NCBI GenBank assembly: GCA_046727175.1
Contig: JBKPCD010000217.1
Location: 1 to 22,323, forward strand
Length of the DNA stretch: 22,323 nt
Source of the DNA: JBKPCD01 sp046727175
GTDB lineage: Bacteria > Acidobacteriota > Vicinamibacteria > Vicinamibacterales > 2-12-FULL-66-21
Direction of reading: 5' to 3'
The first letter of the stretch is position 1. The number at the start of each line of letters is the position of its first letter. Made by a program: the position numbers and the translations under genes. The notes under the pieces were generated by a model, which was not told where the DNA came from, did not search any database, and worked only from the letters and a program-made list of their open reading frames with translations. Shown in pieces: positions 14,807 through 22,295 of the stretch.

Positions 14807-16136
14807 ATGCGAATTCGGTGTCTGGTGGTCGCGGTCGCGTTGCTCCTTGTCGTTGTCGTTCCCGTTCGCTCGCAGTCGACGGCAAGGTCGTCGCTCATCA
14901 GGGTCGGCCGTCTTCTCGACGTTCGCGCGGGAACATATCGGGTAGATCAAGGCATCCTGGTCGAAGGAGATCGCATTCGACAGGTCGGCGCGTTCGATGC
15001 CATCAAAGCCGGCACACCGAAAGACGCCACGCTTCTCGATCTCGGACGGCTGACGGTGCTCCCCGGCTTGATTGACTGCCACGCGCACCTGCTGGATGGA
15101 ATGGATCCGGAAAATGGCCCGGGCGACAATCTGGTCCTCACAATCGTGACGGAACCGCCGACGAAGCGTGCGCTGCGAGGCGCGGCGATGGCGCGCGAAG
15201 TGCTCGACGGTGGCTTCACCACGGTTCGAAACGTCGGCCACTCGGGGGTCGATGGAGATGTGTCGCTGCGCGACGCGATTCGCAGCGGATGGATCCCTGG
15301 TCCCCGGATCGTGGCAACGGCGCGCAAGATTGCGCCTCACGGCGGGCAGGCGCTGAGAGTCCAGACAGGACTCGCGACGGCAATCCTCGATCAGGAGTTC
15401 CTGACCGCCAGCAACCCCGACGAAGGACGCCGTGCGGTTCTGGAGAATCTGCGGATCGGTGCGGATGTGATCAAAGTCGTCGCCGACGATTGGCCGCGCG
15501 TCATCGGCGAGGACACGCTCAAGGCGATCGTCGACGAAGCACACCGCGTTTCGGTGAGAGTGGCCGTGCACGCAACAACGAAGCTCGGCATCCAGACTGC
15601 GATCGCGGCCGGCGTCGACTCGATCGAGCATGGCGATGAAGCTAGTGATGGCCAGCTCAAAGCGATGCAGAGCAAAGGCATCGTGCTCGTGCCCACGAAT
15701 GTGGCCGCGTGAGATGCTGCCGGTGCCGCGAGCGTTGAGGGCGCGGCCGGATCTGGAGGCGCTCATTGACAAGTTCGTCGCCGGCGAACGTTCGAAACTC
15801 GATCGCGCTCGCAACGCCGGCGTCAAGATCGCGTTCGGCTCCGATATGTGGTTCGGTTTCCCGGACAAGACGCGAGGTCAGGCGACGCGCCTCCTGCTCG
15901 AGGCGCTGCAGCCCTTCGGGATGTCATCCATCGACGCGTTGCGGACGGCTACCGTGAACGCCGCCGAGTTGATCAACGTTAGCGATTCGGTTGGAACGCT
16001 CGAATCCGGGAAGTACGCCGATGTCATCGCCGTCGACGGAGATCCTCTTGCCGACCTGAAGGAGTTGGAGAAAGTGGTCTTCGTGATGAAGGGCGGCATT
16101 GTCATTCGGAACGAAGCCTCGCGCGCTCCGCAGTAG
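14807..16136 (+). pseudogene. exported amidohydrolase (metal-dependent, imidazolonepropionase-like), interrupted by a one-base frameshift
   Basis: The first frame (14807-15712) encodes 301 residues: a signal peptide (CLVVAVALLLVVVVPVRSQS), the composite barrel start, the metal motif HAH (His92, His94 in GLIDCHAHL), GADVIKVVADDW with the likely carboxylated Lys223, VAVHATT (His255) and SIEHGDE (His275). It ends at TGA just after GIVLVPTN. The following homologous segment lies one frame on, from about 15711 to 16136: LEALIDKFVAGERSKLDRAR, then VKIAFGSDMWFG with the catalytic Asp (codon 15843-15845), then TATVNAAELINV and GTLESGKYADVIAVDGDPL. Joined, the two give about 442 residues, a normal length for the family. 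The total span is one base more than a multiple of three, so a single extra base near 15690-15715 explains the break. Without repair the product lacks the catalytic Asp. It may be a true mutation or a sequencing error. Confidence 0.88.
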
Positions 16137-16163
16137 GTCGACCCGCCGAGCGCCCGTAGACGA

Positions 16164-18326
16164 TCACCGGCGTGACGCCGTCGATGATTGCGTCTTCGAT
16201 GGCCGGTAATTCACGGCGAGCTCCTGCAGGATGAATGCACTGACATCCGTCGCCTCGTCGACCTTGTCGTCGAGCGAGCTTCCAATGCCATGGCCGCTCT
16301 GCGCCACGCGGAGGAGGATTGGCGCCTTCGAGGAGGTCGCTGACTGCAGGCGGGCGACCATCTTGTACGAGTTCGAGGGCTCCACGCGCGGGTCGTGCAC
16401 GCCGGTCGTCAGCAGCATGGCCGGATAGGTGTTCCCGTCCTTGACGTGGTGGTACGGAGAATACGCGTAGAGCGTCTTGAATTGTGCAGGATCCTTCACC
16501 GTGCCGTACTCGGTGACGTTGAAGGCGCCGTTCGGCTGTGTCTCGACTCGAAGCATGTCGTAGACGCCCACGTAGCTCACGACTGCCTTGGCGAGTTCCG
16601 GACGCTGCGTCGTCACGGCTCCCATCAACAACCCCCCGTTGCTCCCGCCCATCAACGCGAGCTTGTCGCGGCTCGTGTAGCCATGGGCGATCAGATGCTG
16701 TGCGGACGCGATGAAGTCGTCGAAGACATTCTGTTTGTTCAGAAGGTTACCCGCGCGATGCCACTCTTCTCCGAACTCGCCACCACCTCGTAGATTCGCA
16801 ACCGCAAAGATCACGCCCTGATCCAGCCAGAACCTCCGGGTCGTCGAGTAGCTGGGGGCCACGTTGACGCCGTATCCACCATATCCATACAGAATCGTGG
16901 GATTCGCGTGATCGAGCTTCGTGCCTTTCTTCATGATCAGATTGACGGGCACGTTGGTCCCGTCCTTCGAGATCACGACCTCGCGCCGGACCTCGGCATC
17001 ACTGAAGTCCACTCGTGTCGGCGATACGAGGGCGGTCTTCGTAGGCTTGGCGCTTGCGTTCGCAATACGGAACCAGGCTGACGGATCGAGGAACGACTCG
17101 TTATCGAACAGCACGGCATCTCCGTCGGTTCGCACGAGCTCGGACACGGCCGAGACCGGAACCAGTGGAATCGTTCCTTGCGGGTTCCCCGCCAGGTCGA
17201 AGACGCGCAGATCCGACGGACCGCCGACCACGTCGGTCACGTACAGCCGGGTCTTCGTCGGCTCGAATGCATCGATCGTGAACTCCGAATCGTGTTTGAC
17301 GACGACCGTGGCTTTGCTTAGAGTCGGCGTCGCGAGCGGCAACGAAAGAATCCGGCCGTGAGGCGCGTCCTTCCGCGACAGTAAATACAGCTTCCCATCA
17401 ACGCCGAAACGCGAACGAACGATCTTGTCGGCGTAGTTCGCGAACTGGCTCCATTTGCCGTCGACTCCGCGAAGGTAGAACGCGAACTCGCCGCCATCGC
17501 CGTTCGCCACTCTCGCCACGACGAACTTTCCGTCATTCGACGTGCTCAACGCGATCTCCGCGATGCGTGGAAAGTCCCTGCCGATCTCGTATGTGTCGGT
17601 CTCGGTCTTCGTCCCGAGCTTGTGGAAGTACACCTGCGTGAAGAAGCTCATGTCCTGCTTCGGCCGCTCGGTCCCACGGGGATAGCGGCTGTACCAGAAG
17701 CCGGTCGAATCGGCGTTCCACGCAAGCGATCCTCCGGCCGTTCCGCCATTGACGCGCGGCACGACCTCGAAGACTTCCTTCCCGGTGGCGGTCTCGTAGA
17801 CGTGAACCGAGCCTTCCTCGCTGCCGTTGTCCGAAAACGAGACCGCGGTGTACTTGCCATCGAGCGACGGGACGAAGAAATCAACCGCCGTCGTCCCCTT
17901 CGGGTTGATCACGTTGGGGTCGACCACCACCTTCTCGGTGGACCGATCGTCCACGTTTCCGATCGTGACAATGAACGGCTGGTTCTTCGGAGGTTTGGCC
18001 TCGAGCGCGAAGAGACGGCCACCGCACCACCGCAGCGCGTAATAGCTGCCGGGCATCTCCGCCACGAGCTCCTTCAGTCGGGATCCTATTGCCGCGTGCG
18101 ATGGCAGCCTCGCAAGGTACTCGCGAGCGCGAGTGTTCTGTGCGTCCGACCACGCCTTCACCTGCGGGTCGTCGAGGTTTTCCAGCCAGCGGTAGTCGTC
18201 GACCACCTTGACCGATCCTTGATATGTGTCGGTGACCGGCTTCTTCGGCGTGTTGGGGATTGGACCAGGCGCGGGCACTTGCGCGGCCTGCACAAGGAAG
18301 AGCATCGAGATCACAAGAGCACGCAT
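16164..18326 (-). CDS. exported prolyl oligopeptidase (S9A serine peptidase)
   Basis: The start at 18326 gives 720 residues and is preceded by a strong ribosome site (AAGGAGAG, six-base gap); upstream codons to 18413 are not convincing. After a signal peptide (MRALVISMLFLVQAAQ) comes the family opening YQGSVKVVDDYRWLENLDDPQVKAW. The middle, about 80-430, is the beta-propeller that gates access. The C-terminal alpha/beta hydrolase domain carries GYGGYGVNVAP, the LRGGGEFGEEWH segment and the catalytic triad: Ser562 in GGSNGG, Asp645 in GVHDPRVEP and His679 in SGHGIG, close to the spacing of classical prolyl oligopeptidases. It cleaves short peptides after proline. The signal peptide places it outside the cytoplasm, where it could scavenge peptides. 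It converges with the broken amidohydrolase (27 bases between ends) and diverges from the histidine kinase gene. Confidence 0.97.
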   Translation of the reverse strand: MRALVISMLFLVQAAQVPAPGPIPNTPKKPVTDTYQGSVKVVDDYRWLENLDDPQVKAWSDAQNTRAREYLARLPSHAAIGSRLKELVAEMPGSYYALRWCGGRLFALEAKPPKNQPFIVTIGNVDDRSTEKVVVDPNVINPKGTTAVDFFVPSLDGKYTAVSFSDNGSEEGSVHVYETATGKEVFEVVPRVNGGTAGGSLAWNADSTGFWYSRYPRGTERPKQDMSFFTQVYFHKLGTKTETDTYEIGRDFPRIAEIALSTSNDGKFVVARVANGDGGEFAFYLRGVDGKWSQFANYADKIVRSRFGVDGKLYLLSRKDAPHGRILSLPLATPTLSKATVVVKHDSEFTIDAFEPTKTRLYVTDVVGGPSDLRVFDLAGNPQGTIPLVPVSAVSELVRTDGDAVLFDNESFLDPSAWFRIANASAKPTKTALVSPTRVDFSDAEVRREVVISKDGTNVPVNLIMKKGTKLDHANPTILYGYGGYGVNVAPSYSTTRRFWLDQGVIFAVANLRGGGEFGEEWHRAGNLLNKQNVFDDFIASAQHLIAHGYTSRDKLALMGGSNGGLLMGAVTTQRPELAKAVVSYVGVYDMLRVETQPNGAFNVTEYGTVKDPAQFKTLYAYSPYHHVKDGNTYPAMLLTTGVHDPRVEPSNSYKMVARLQSATSSKAPILLRVAQSGHGIGSSLDDKVDEATDVSAFILQELAVNYRPSKTQSSTASRR

Positions 18327-18332
18327 GGTGGT

Positions 18333-18340
18333 CTCTCCTT
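18333..18340 (-). promoter_or_regulatory. strong ribosome binding site fixing prolyl oligopeptidase start
   Basis: AAGGAGAG lies six bases before the ATG at 18326 and settles the start in favour of the signal-peptide-bearing form. Confidence 0.75.
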
Positions 18341-18360
18341 CGATCGGAACCGCCGCCGTG

Positions 18361-18366
18361 ATTATG
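18361..18366 (-). promoter_or_regulatory. possible -10 element of prolyl oligopeptidase
   Basis: CATAAT, one mismatch from TATAAT, lies 34 bases before the start codon, which leaves a leader of about 27 bases containing the ribosome site. No clear -35 hexamer is seen. Confidence 0.3.
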
Positions 18367-18394
18367 ACCCAAGACGTCGTGCGTCGGCAGACGC

Positions 18395-18423
18395 TCGTCA
18401 GGGCGGCTCGCACGACCTACAAT
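18395..18423 (+). promoter_or_regulatory. candidate promoter of histidine kinase operon, suggesting a leaderless mRNA
   Basis: TCGTCA (18395-18400, four of six to TTGACA) and TACAAT (18418-18423, five of six to TATAAT) are separated by 17 bases. The GTG start codon at 18431 lies seven bases after the -10 element, right where transcription would begin. No ribosome site fits in that space. The promoter is therefore a good candidate for a leaderless transcript. Confidence 0.42.
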
Positions 18424-18430
18424 CGAGTTT

Positions 18431-19603
18431 GTGGCACATGCATCCTCCCGCCGACGACGCCCGGCCGCGCGGCAGAGCCCGCGTGACCTGCGCGTGCTGA
18501 AGGAGATTGCGGAAGCCCTCAACGGCGCAGCCGACGTCGATCGCGCGCTCCGCGAATCGCTCGCCCGCGTCGTCGACCTGCTCGGATTGCGTACGGGTTG
18601 GGTCTGGCTCATCGACCCCGAGACTGGCCGGTTCTACAGTGCCACCGCACGAGACCTGCCTCCCTTTCTTCGGGATCCCGTCCGGATGACGGGCCGGACG
18701 TGCTGGTGCATTGACGCGTATCGATCGGGTGAGCCGACGGCCGAGAACATCGATGTGATCGAATGCAGCCGGCTGCGTGCGGCACTCGGCGCGAAGCGGC
18801 CAACGCGCGGCCTCCGGTACCACGCCACCATTCCGTTGTACTTCGGCGATCGCCGGCTGGGCATCATGAACGTTGCCACGCCCCGTTGGCGCCGGCTGAC
18901 TCGGCGGGAACTCGATCTCCTCTCCACGATCGCCTCGCAGGTCGGTGTGGCGGTCGAACGCGCCAGATTGGCCGAAGAAAGCGTGCGGCTTGCGCGAGGA
19001 GAGGAACGTGCACGCCTCGCTCGCGATCTTCACGACACGCTGACGCAGAGCCTCACGGCGATTGGTCTTCACATCGAGGCGGCGATGGGCGCCGTGAAGG
19101 ACCCGGCCGGCCGCAAGCAGCTGCAGCAGGCGCTCGCCGTGACACGCTCGAGCGTGGACGAAGCCCGCCACTCGCTTCATGCATTGCGAGGCTCGCCGCT
19201 CAAAGGACGGCCGCTGGCCGATGCGCTCGTCGCACTCGGACGCGAGATCACCGCCGAGACCGGGACGCGGGTCTCTGTCCGATCTTCGAGTCGCGAGCCG
19301 TTGCCGTCGCACGTCGAAGAGCAGATGTTCCGGATCACTGCCGAAGCGCTGACGAATGCCCAGCGTCACTCGAAAGCAACCGACGTACACGTCACGTTGA
19401 CGCTCACGCCTCGTCTGGCGCGGCTCACGGTGGTTGACCACGGGCAGGGCTTCGACGCGCGCGCGCCGTCGCTTGGCTTCGGGATCGCCGGAATGCGCGA
19501 GCGATCGGCCCTCATCGGCGGTCGGCTGGACGTGCAATCGCGTCCCGGAGGCGGGACGCGGATCACCCTCACCGTCCCGCGCGGCCACGGATTGTTGCAA
19601 TGA
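18431..19603 (+). CDS. soluble GAF-domain sensor histidine kinase (NarX/DegS-type, HisKA_3)
   Basis: This 390-residue kinase has no membrane segment. A GAF domain spans about 20-180 and contains Cys91, Cys93 (RTCWCIDAYRSGEP) and Cys112 (IECSRLR), an arrangement that could hold a metal or Fe-S centre or act as a thiol switch. The HisKA_3 dimerisation/phosphoacceptor helix has His201 in RDLHDTLTQSL. The ATPase domain shows the N box (EALTNAQRHS, 305-314), DHGQGFDAR (336-344) and GFGIAGMRERS (349-359), with GGGTRITLTVP near the end. Such kinases phosphorylate NarL-type regulators, and the gene overlaps one by ATGA, so they almost surely pair. The start is a GTG without a good ribosome site, consistent with the candidate leaderless promoter just upstream. 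The signal sensed is unknown. Confidence 0.94.
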   Translation: MAHASSRRRRPAARQSPRDLRVLKEIAEALNGAADVDRALRESLARVVDLLGLRTGWVWLIDPETGRFYSATARDLPPFLRDPVRMTGRTCWCIDAYRSGEPTAENIDVIECSRLRAALGAKRPTRGLRYHATIPLYFGDRRLGIMNVATPRWRRLTRRELDLLSTIASQVGVAVERARLAEESVRLARGEERARLARDLHDTLTQSLTAIGLHIEAAMGAVKDPAGRKQLQQALAVTRSSVDEARHSLHALRGSPLKGRPLADALVALGREITAETGTRVSVRSSSREPLPSHVEEQMFRITAEALTNAQRHSKATDVHVTLTLTPRLARLTVVDHGQGFDARAPSLGFGIAGMRERSALIGGRLDVQSRPGGGTRITLTVPRGHGLLQ

Positions 19604-20232
19604 TTCGCGTGCTCATCGTCGACGACCACCCGATCGTGCACGATGGCGTCGCCGCCGTGCTCCACGCCGAGCGAGACATTCGCGTCATCGGGGCCGCCGC
19701 GACAACCACACAGGCACTTGCGCGGCTCCCCGCGGATCGGCCCGATGTCGTCCTGCTCGATCTCCGGCTGCCTGACGAGGAAGGGGTGACCGCCGTCCAC
19801 CGGCTCGTCGGCGCGCTTCCGACCGTCAAGGTGCTGGTGTTTACGGCATACGACGCGGACGAATACGTCTTCGGTGCGATCCAGGCCGGCGCGATGGGTT
19901 ATGTTCTGAAAGGTTCCCCGGCTGCGGATCTGGTGCGCGCGATCCGGCACGTCCACGAAGGTGGAACGTTCTTGTCGCCGACGATCGGCGCAAAACTGGC
20001 CCGCGACGCGGCCGCACCGAAGCGGGAGCGGAGCCTGCTGACCCCACGCGAGCTGGCGGTCCTGCGCCTGGTCGCGGCCGGCCAATCGAATCGTCAGATC
20101 GCTGAATCGCTCGGAGTCACGGAGCGCACGATCAAGTTTCACGTGACGGCAATCTTCAACAAGCTCGGCGCGGACAATCGGGCGCAGGCCGTTGCGCTGG
20201 CGGGAAGGCGCGGATTGCTGCCGATTGAATGA
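19600..20232 (+). CDS. NarL/FixJ-family response regulator
   Basis: This 210-residue protein has an N-terminal receiver domain with the acidic pair Asp8-Asp9 (IVDDHP), the phosphorylation site Asp54 (VVLLDLRLPD), Thr82 (VFTAYD) and Lys104 (YVLKG). A LuxR-type helix-turn-helix occupies about 147-210 (LTPRELAVLRLVAAGQSNRQ, LGVTERTIKFHV, KLGADNRAQAV). It should be a cytoplasmic transcription factor activated by the overlapping histidine kinase. Its start codon shares four bases with the kinase stop (ATGA), so the two are translationally coupled. No target promoters can be assigned, though the neighbouring genes are the usual first candidates. Confidence 0.97.
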   Translation: MIRVLIVDDHPIVHDGVAAVLHAERDIRVIGAAATTTQALARLPADRPDVVLLDLRLPDEEGVTAVHRLVGALPTVKVLVFTAYDADEYVFGAIQAGAMGYVLKGSPAADLVRAIRHVHEGGTFLSPTIGAKLARDAAAPKRERSLLTPRELAVLRLVAAGQSNRQIAESLGVTERTIKFHVTAIFNKLGADNRAQAVALAGRRGLLPIE

Positions 20233-20250
20233 TTACGCGAATCAACTTCA

Positions 20251-20455
20251 AGGCGAGACGCGGATGCTCGCGGTTCAACTTGTCGTGTAGAGGCGCGGAT
20301 TTCCGCAGATTTCCGCGGATCAATCTCTCAACGATAAGCCTTTGATCCGCGAATATCCGCGAAAACTCGCGTCTCGTGAGAGTGGTTCGATGCGCGATCT
20401 CAGAGAGAATCCGCGTCTCGTGAATCGCCCGTTCGCGCGGCTATCCGCGTAAGAT
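20251..20455. repeat. degenerate intergenic repeat field, words TCCGCGGAT and CGCGTCTCGTGA
   Basis: This fills most of the gap between the convergent response regulator and QueA-like genes. CGCGTCTCGTGA occurs exactly at 20368-20379 and 20412-20423, and its inverse core CGAGACGCGGA lies near 20254. Variants of TTCCGCGGAT, TTCCGCAGAT, ATCCGCGAA and ATCCGCGT recur throughout. An 11-base copy of the first word is also found at 22234-22244, inside the SDR gene. The repeats run up to the last codons of the QueA-like gene (CGCGGATAG). No open frame or RNA family is recognised. Confidence 0.65.
20304..20361. terminator. long imperfect hairpin between convergent genes
   Basis: CGCGGATCAA (20314-20323) and TTGATCCGCG (20342-20351) pair perfectly over 10 bp. 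Pairing continues outward to 20304 and 20361 with three mismatches, giving 17 of 20 pairs around an 18-base loop. Its place between two convergent genes suits a bidirectional terminator, but there is no T-tract on either side, and it may simply be an inverted copy of the repeat word. Confidence 0.35.
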
Positions 20456-21523
20456 CAGATGGCTGTCGCCGAACTCGTGCCAAAGGTACTGATGCTCGAA
20501 CGCTTCGCGATAGGCCTCCTCGAGCAGCGACGGTCGGCCGCGTAACGGCGGCGATCCGCGTAAGAGCGCATGCAGCATGGCGAGATGACTCGCGCGCGGT
20601 TCGTGAAGACCTGTAAGCAGGCCATCAATCGCATGGAGCGCTGCGCCGGGCGTGATCACGAGGCTCGTCCACCCCTCGCCTGGGTGCGTGACGCCGCGAT
20701 CGTCGGTGACCGTTTCGAGCGCACGCACGACCGTCGTGCCGACAGCGATCACGCGACCTCCGGCGGCGTGTGTGTCGTTGACCTCGTCCGCGGTCGTGCG
20801 GGATACGCGAAATCGCTCCTCGTACGGCGGCTCGTAGTCCTCGAGGCTGGAAACCCCGGTGTGCAGCGTGATCGCCGCAATCGAGACGCCAGCGTCAATC
20901 AGCGTATTGGCAAGCTCGCGTGTGAATGGCCGTCCAGCCGACGGCATCTCGGCGCTGCCGCTGTGTCGCGCGAAGATCGTCTGGTAGGCCTCGATCGGCC
21001 AAGGTTGCGGCACATGGCCGTACCGTATCGGCGCACCGAAGCGATCGAGATATTCGTCGAACGGCAGCGCCAGGTGCAACGCTGCCGCCCACAGACGGGA
21101 CTCCACCCGCAGATCTCCCGCGCACGGATACGGCGCAAGCAGCCTAACGCGGCCACCGCCCGCGAGCTTGAGCGTCTCGCCAGCCAGCGCCGCGCGGAAC
21201 GGCTGCGAAGCGACCGCATCTGGCTGACGCACTTCGACCGTCCGAAGATTCCCGGGCAGCTCGGTCGAGATGTGGAGCTCCACACGCGACCCGCCCGGAC
21301 GCGCGGCCGGCAGGGATGCCTTCAGCGTGGCGCTGTCGTTCACAACCAGCAGATCGCCGCGCCGTAACGCGCCGGGAAGCTCGTTGAACCGGCGATGTTC
21401 GTGCGACCCATCGAGATGGGAAATGAGCAGCCGTACCTCGTCGCGTCGGAGTCCGCGAGCCTCGGGAGGCTCCGTGGCGTGGCGGACGCCGGGCCGGGCC
21501 AGCGTCAGACTCGAGCTGCCCAC
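20441..21523 (-). CDS. QueA-like S-adenosylmethionine:tRNA ribosyltransferase-isomerase family protein, divergent
   Basis: The GTG at 21523 has a perfect AGGAGG seven bases upstream and gives 360 residues. The longer frame to 21784 runs inside the SDR gene and is rejected. The QueA fold is recognisable: GDLLVVNDSATL (56-67), RYGHVPQPW (167-175), YQTIFARHSGSAEMPSAG (180-197), ITLHTG (218-223), GGRVIAVGTTVVRALE (255-270) and GLLTGLHEPRASHLAML (301-317). QueA normally transfers the ribosyl part of SAM to 7-aminomethyl-deazaguanine in tRNA. This protein differs: the usual N-terminal DFDYxLP...IAQxP opening is replaced, NDSATL stands for NDTRV, and SSLEDYEPPYEERF for GTFxPV. It may be a paralogue with another substrate, so the symbol queA is withheld. 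It overlaps the SDR gene by 19 bases, implying coupled expression. Confidence 0.85.
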   Translation of the reverse strand: MGSSSLTLARPGVRHATEPPEARGLRRDEVRLLISHLDGSHEHRRFNELPGALRRGDLLVVNDSATLKASLPAARPGGSRVELHISTELPGNLRTVEVRQPDAVASQPFRAALAGETLKLAGGGRVRLLAPYPCAGDLRVESRLWAAALHLALPFDEYLDRFGAPIRYGHVPQPWPIEAYQTIFARHSGSAEMPSAGRPFTRELANTLIDAGVSIAAITLHTGVSSLEDYEPPYEERFRVSRTTADEVNDTHAAGGRVIAVGTTVVRALETVTDDRGVTHPGEGWTSLVITPGAALHAIDGLLTGLHEPRASHLAMLHALLRGSPPLRGRPSLLEEAYREAFEHQYLWHEFGDSHLILRG

Positions 21524-22284
21524 TGCTCGCCCTCCTGCGCGCGGAACCGCACGCCGGTGATCGAGCGCGGATCCTGATCCAGCAGCCACTCCCAGAAGGG
21601 CACCGTGACCTCCGGCAGCGGACGATCGCTGATGTCGTCGGTCGGGAAAGCTTCCTGATGCATTCGCGTCCGGAGATCGCCGGGGTCCACGTTGACCACG
21701 GCGATGCTGGCCTCTTGCAGCTCCGCGGCGAGCGTTCGGCCGAGGAGATCGAGCGCCGCCTTGCTGGCGCCGTACACGCCCCAACCGGGATAAGCGCCCT
21801 GCGCGGCGTCACTCGACACGTTCACGATGAGCCCGCGGCGTTTTCGAAGCAGCGGAATCGCGAGCCGCGCCAGGTCGAACGGCGCAAGCACATTAACGCG
21901 GAAAATTCGATCGAGCCGATCGGTGCCCACATCCGTCAACGGTGACAGCCCGCCGAGCTCCGACGCGTTGTTCATGAGCAGGTCGAGGCCGCCTGACTCG
22001 GTCGCCGCCCGAATCAGGTGCCGCCTCGTGTCCTCCTCTGCGATGTCACCCGCGCACGTCTGAACCGTCGTTCCAAGTCCGCGCAATTCCGCAGCGACGG
22101 CTTCGAGGTCTGCGCTCCCTCGGGCGCCGAGCACGAGATTGAAACCGTGACGCGCAAGTACCCGCGCAACCGTCGCCCCAAGACCGCGGCTCGCACCCGT
22201 GACGAGCGCAATCCGCGAGAATCTGCGTTCATCCGCGTCTCGTGCAGATCCGCCTTCATCCGCCGAGTTCGTGTACTCGTTCAC
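21505..22284 (-). CDS. short-chain dehydrogenase/reductase (SDR family oxidoreductase)
   Basis: This 259-residue protein is a classical SDR: nucleotide-binding TGASRGLG (29-36), NNAS (105-108, in place of NNAG), RVNVLAPFDLAR (129-140), catalytic Ser near 157-158 (NVSSDAA) and YGASK with Tyr171 and Lys175. VDPGDLRTRM follows the usual cofactor-side PG motif. It is a cytoplasmic NAD(P)-dependent oxidoreductase of unknown substrate. The GTG start at 22284 has AGAGGTGA just upstream. The first 22 residues before the beta strand (NSADEGGSARDADERRFS) are longer than usual and are encoded by DNA resembling the repeat field at 20251-20455. The 3' end overlaps the QueA-like gene, so the two form an operon; a functional link is not established. 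Confidence 0.94.
   Translation of the reverse strand: MNEYTNSADEGGSARDADERRFSRIALVTGASRGLGATVARVLARHGFNLVLGARGSADLEAVAAELRGLGTTVQTCAGDIAEEDTRRHLIRAATESGGLDLLMNNASELGGLSPLTDVGTDRLDRIFRVNVLAPFDLARLAIPLLRKRRGLIVNVSSDAAQGAYPGWGVYGASKAALDLLGRTLAAELQEASIAVVNVDPGDLRTRMHQEAFPTDDISDRPLPEVTVPFWEWLLDQDPRSITGVRFRAQEGEQWAARV
21531..21536 (-). promoter_or_regulatory. perfect ribosome binding site for QueA-like gene inside SDR gene
   Basis: AGGAGG lies seven bases before the GTG at 21523 and within the last SDR codons (encoding QEGE). It fixes the start of the QueA-like protein and shows the overlap is built for co-translation. Confidence 0.75.
22209..22262. repeat. ATCCGCG/CGCGTCTCGTG repeats within SDR 5' coding region
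   Basis: Words AATCCGCGAG, AATCTGCGTTC, ATCCGCGTCTCGTG, AGATCCGCC and TTCATCCGCC follow each other here. CGCGTCTCGTG (22234-22244) is an exact match to two copies in the intergenic field near 20368 and 20412. They encode part of the SDR N-terminal extension. Confidence 0.55.
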
Positions 22285-22287
22285 TAG

Positions 22288-22295
22288 TCACCTCT
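22288..22295 (-). promoter_or_regulatory. ribosome binding site of SDR gene
   Basis: AGAGGTGA ends three bases before the GTG at 22284, with its AGAGG core six bases off. It supports the upstream start that includes the repeat-encoded extension. Confidence 0.5.

Noticed and set aside
14068..15075. Plus-strand frame of 335 codons spanning cytochrome start and amidohydrolase start
   Set aside because: It crosses three better-supported genes on both strands and its translation is low-complexity Arg/Ser-rich sequence.
15690..15715. Programmed +1 frameshift in the amidohydrolase gene
   Set aside because: The codon before the stop (GCG) cannot re-pair well after a +1 slip, there is no upstream ribosome-site-like stimulator, and this enzyme family is not known for recoding.
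21524..21784. Upstream extension of the QueA-like frame to 21784
   Set aside because: The perfect AGGAGG before GTG 21523 gives a sensible start; the extension is a shadow of the SDR gene.
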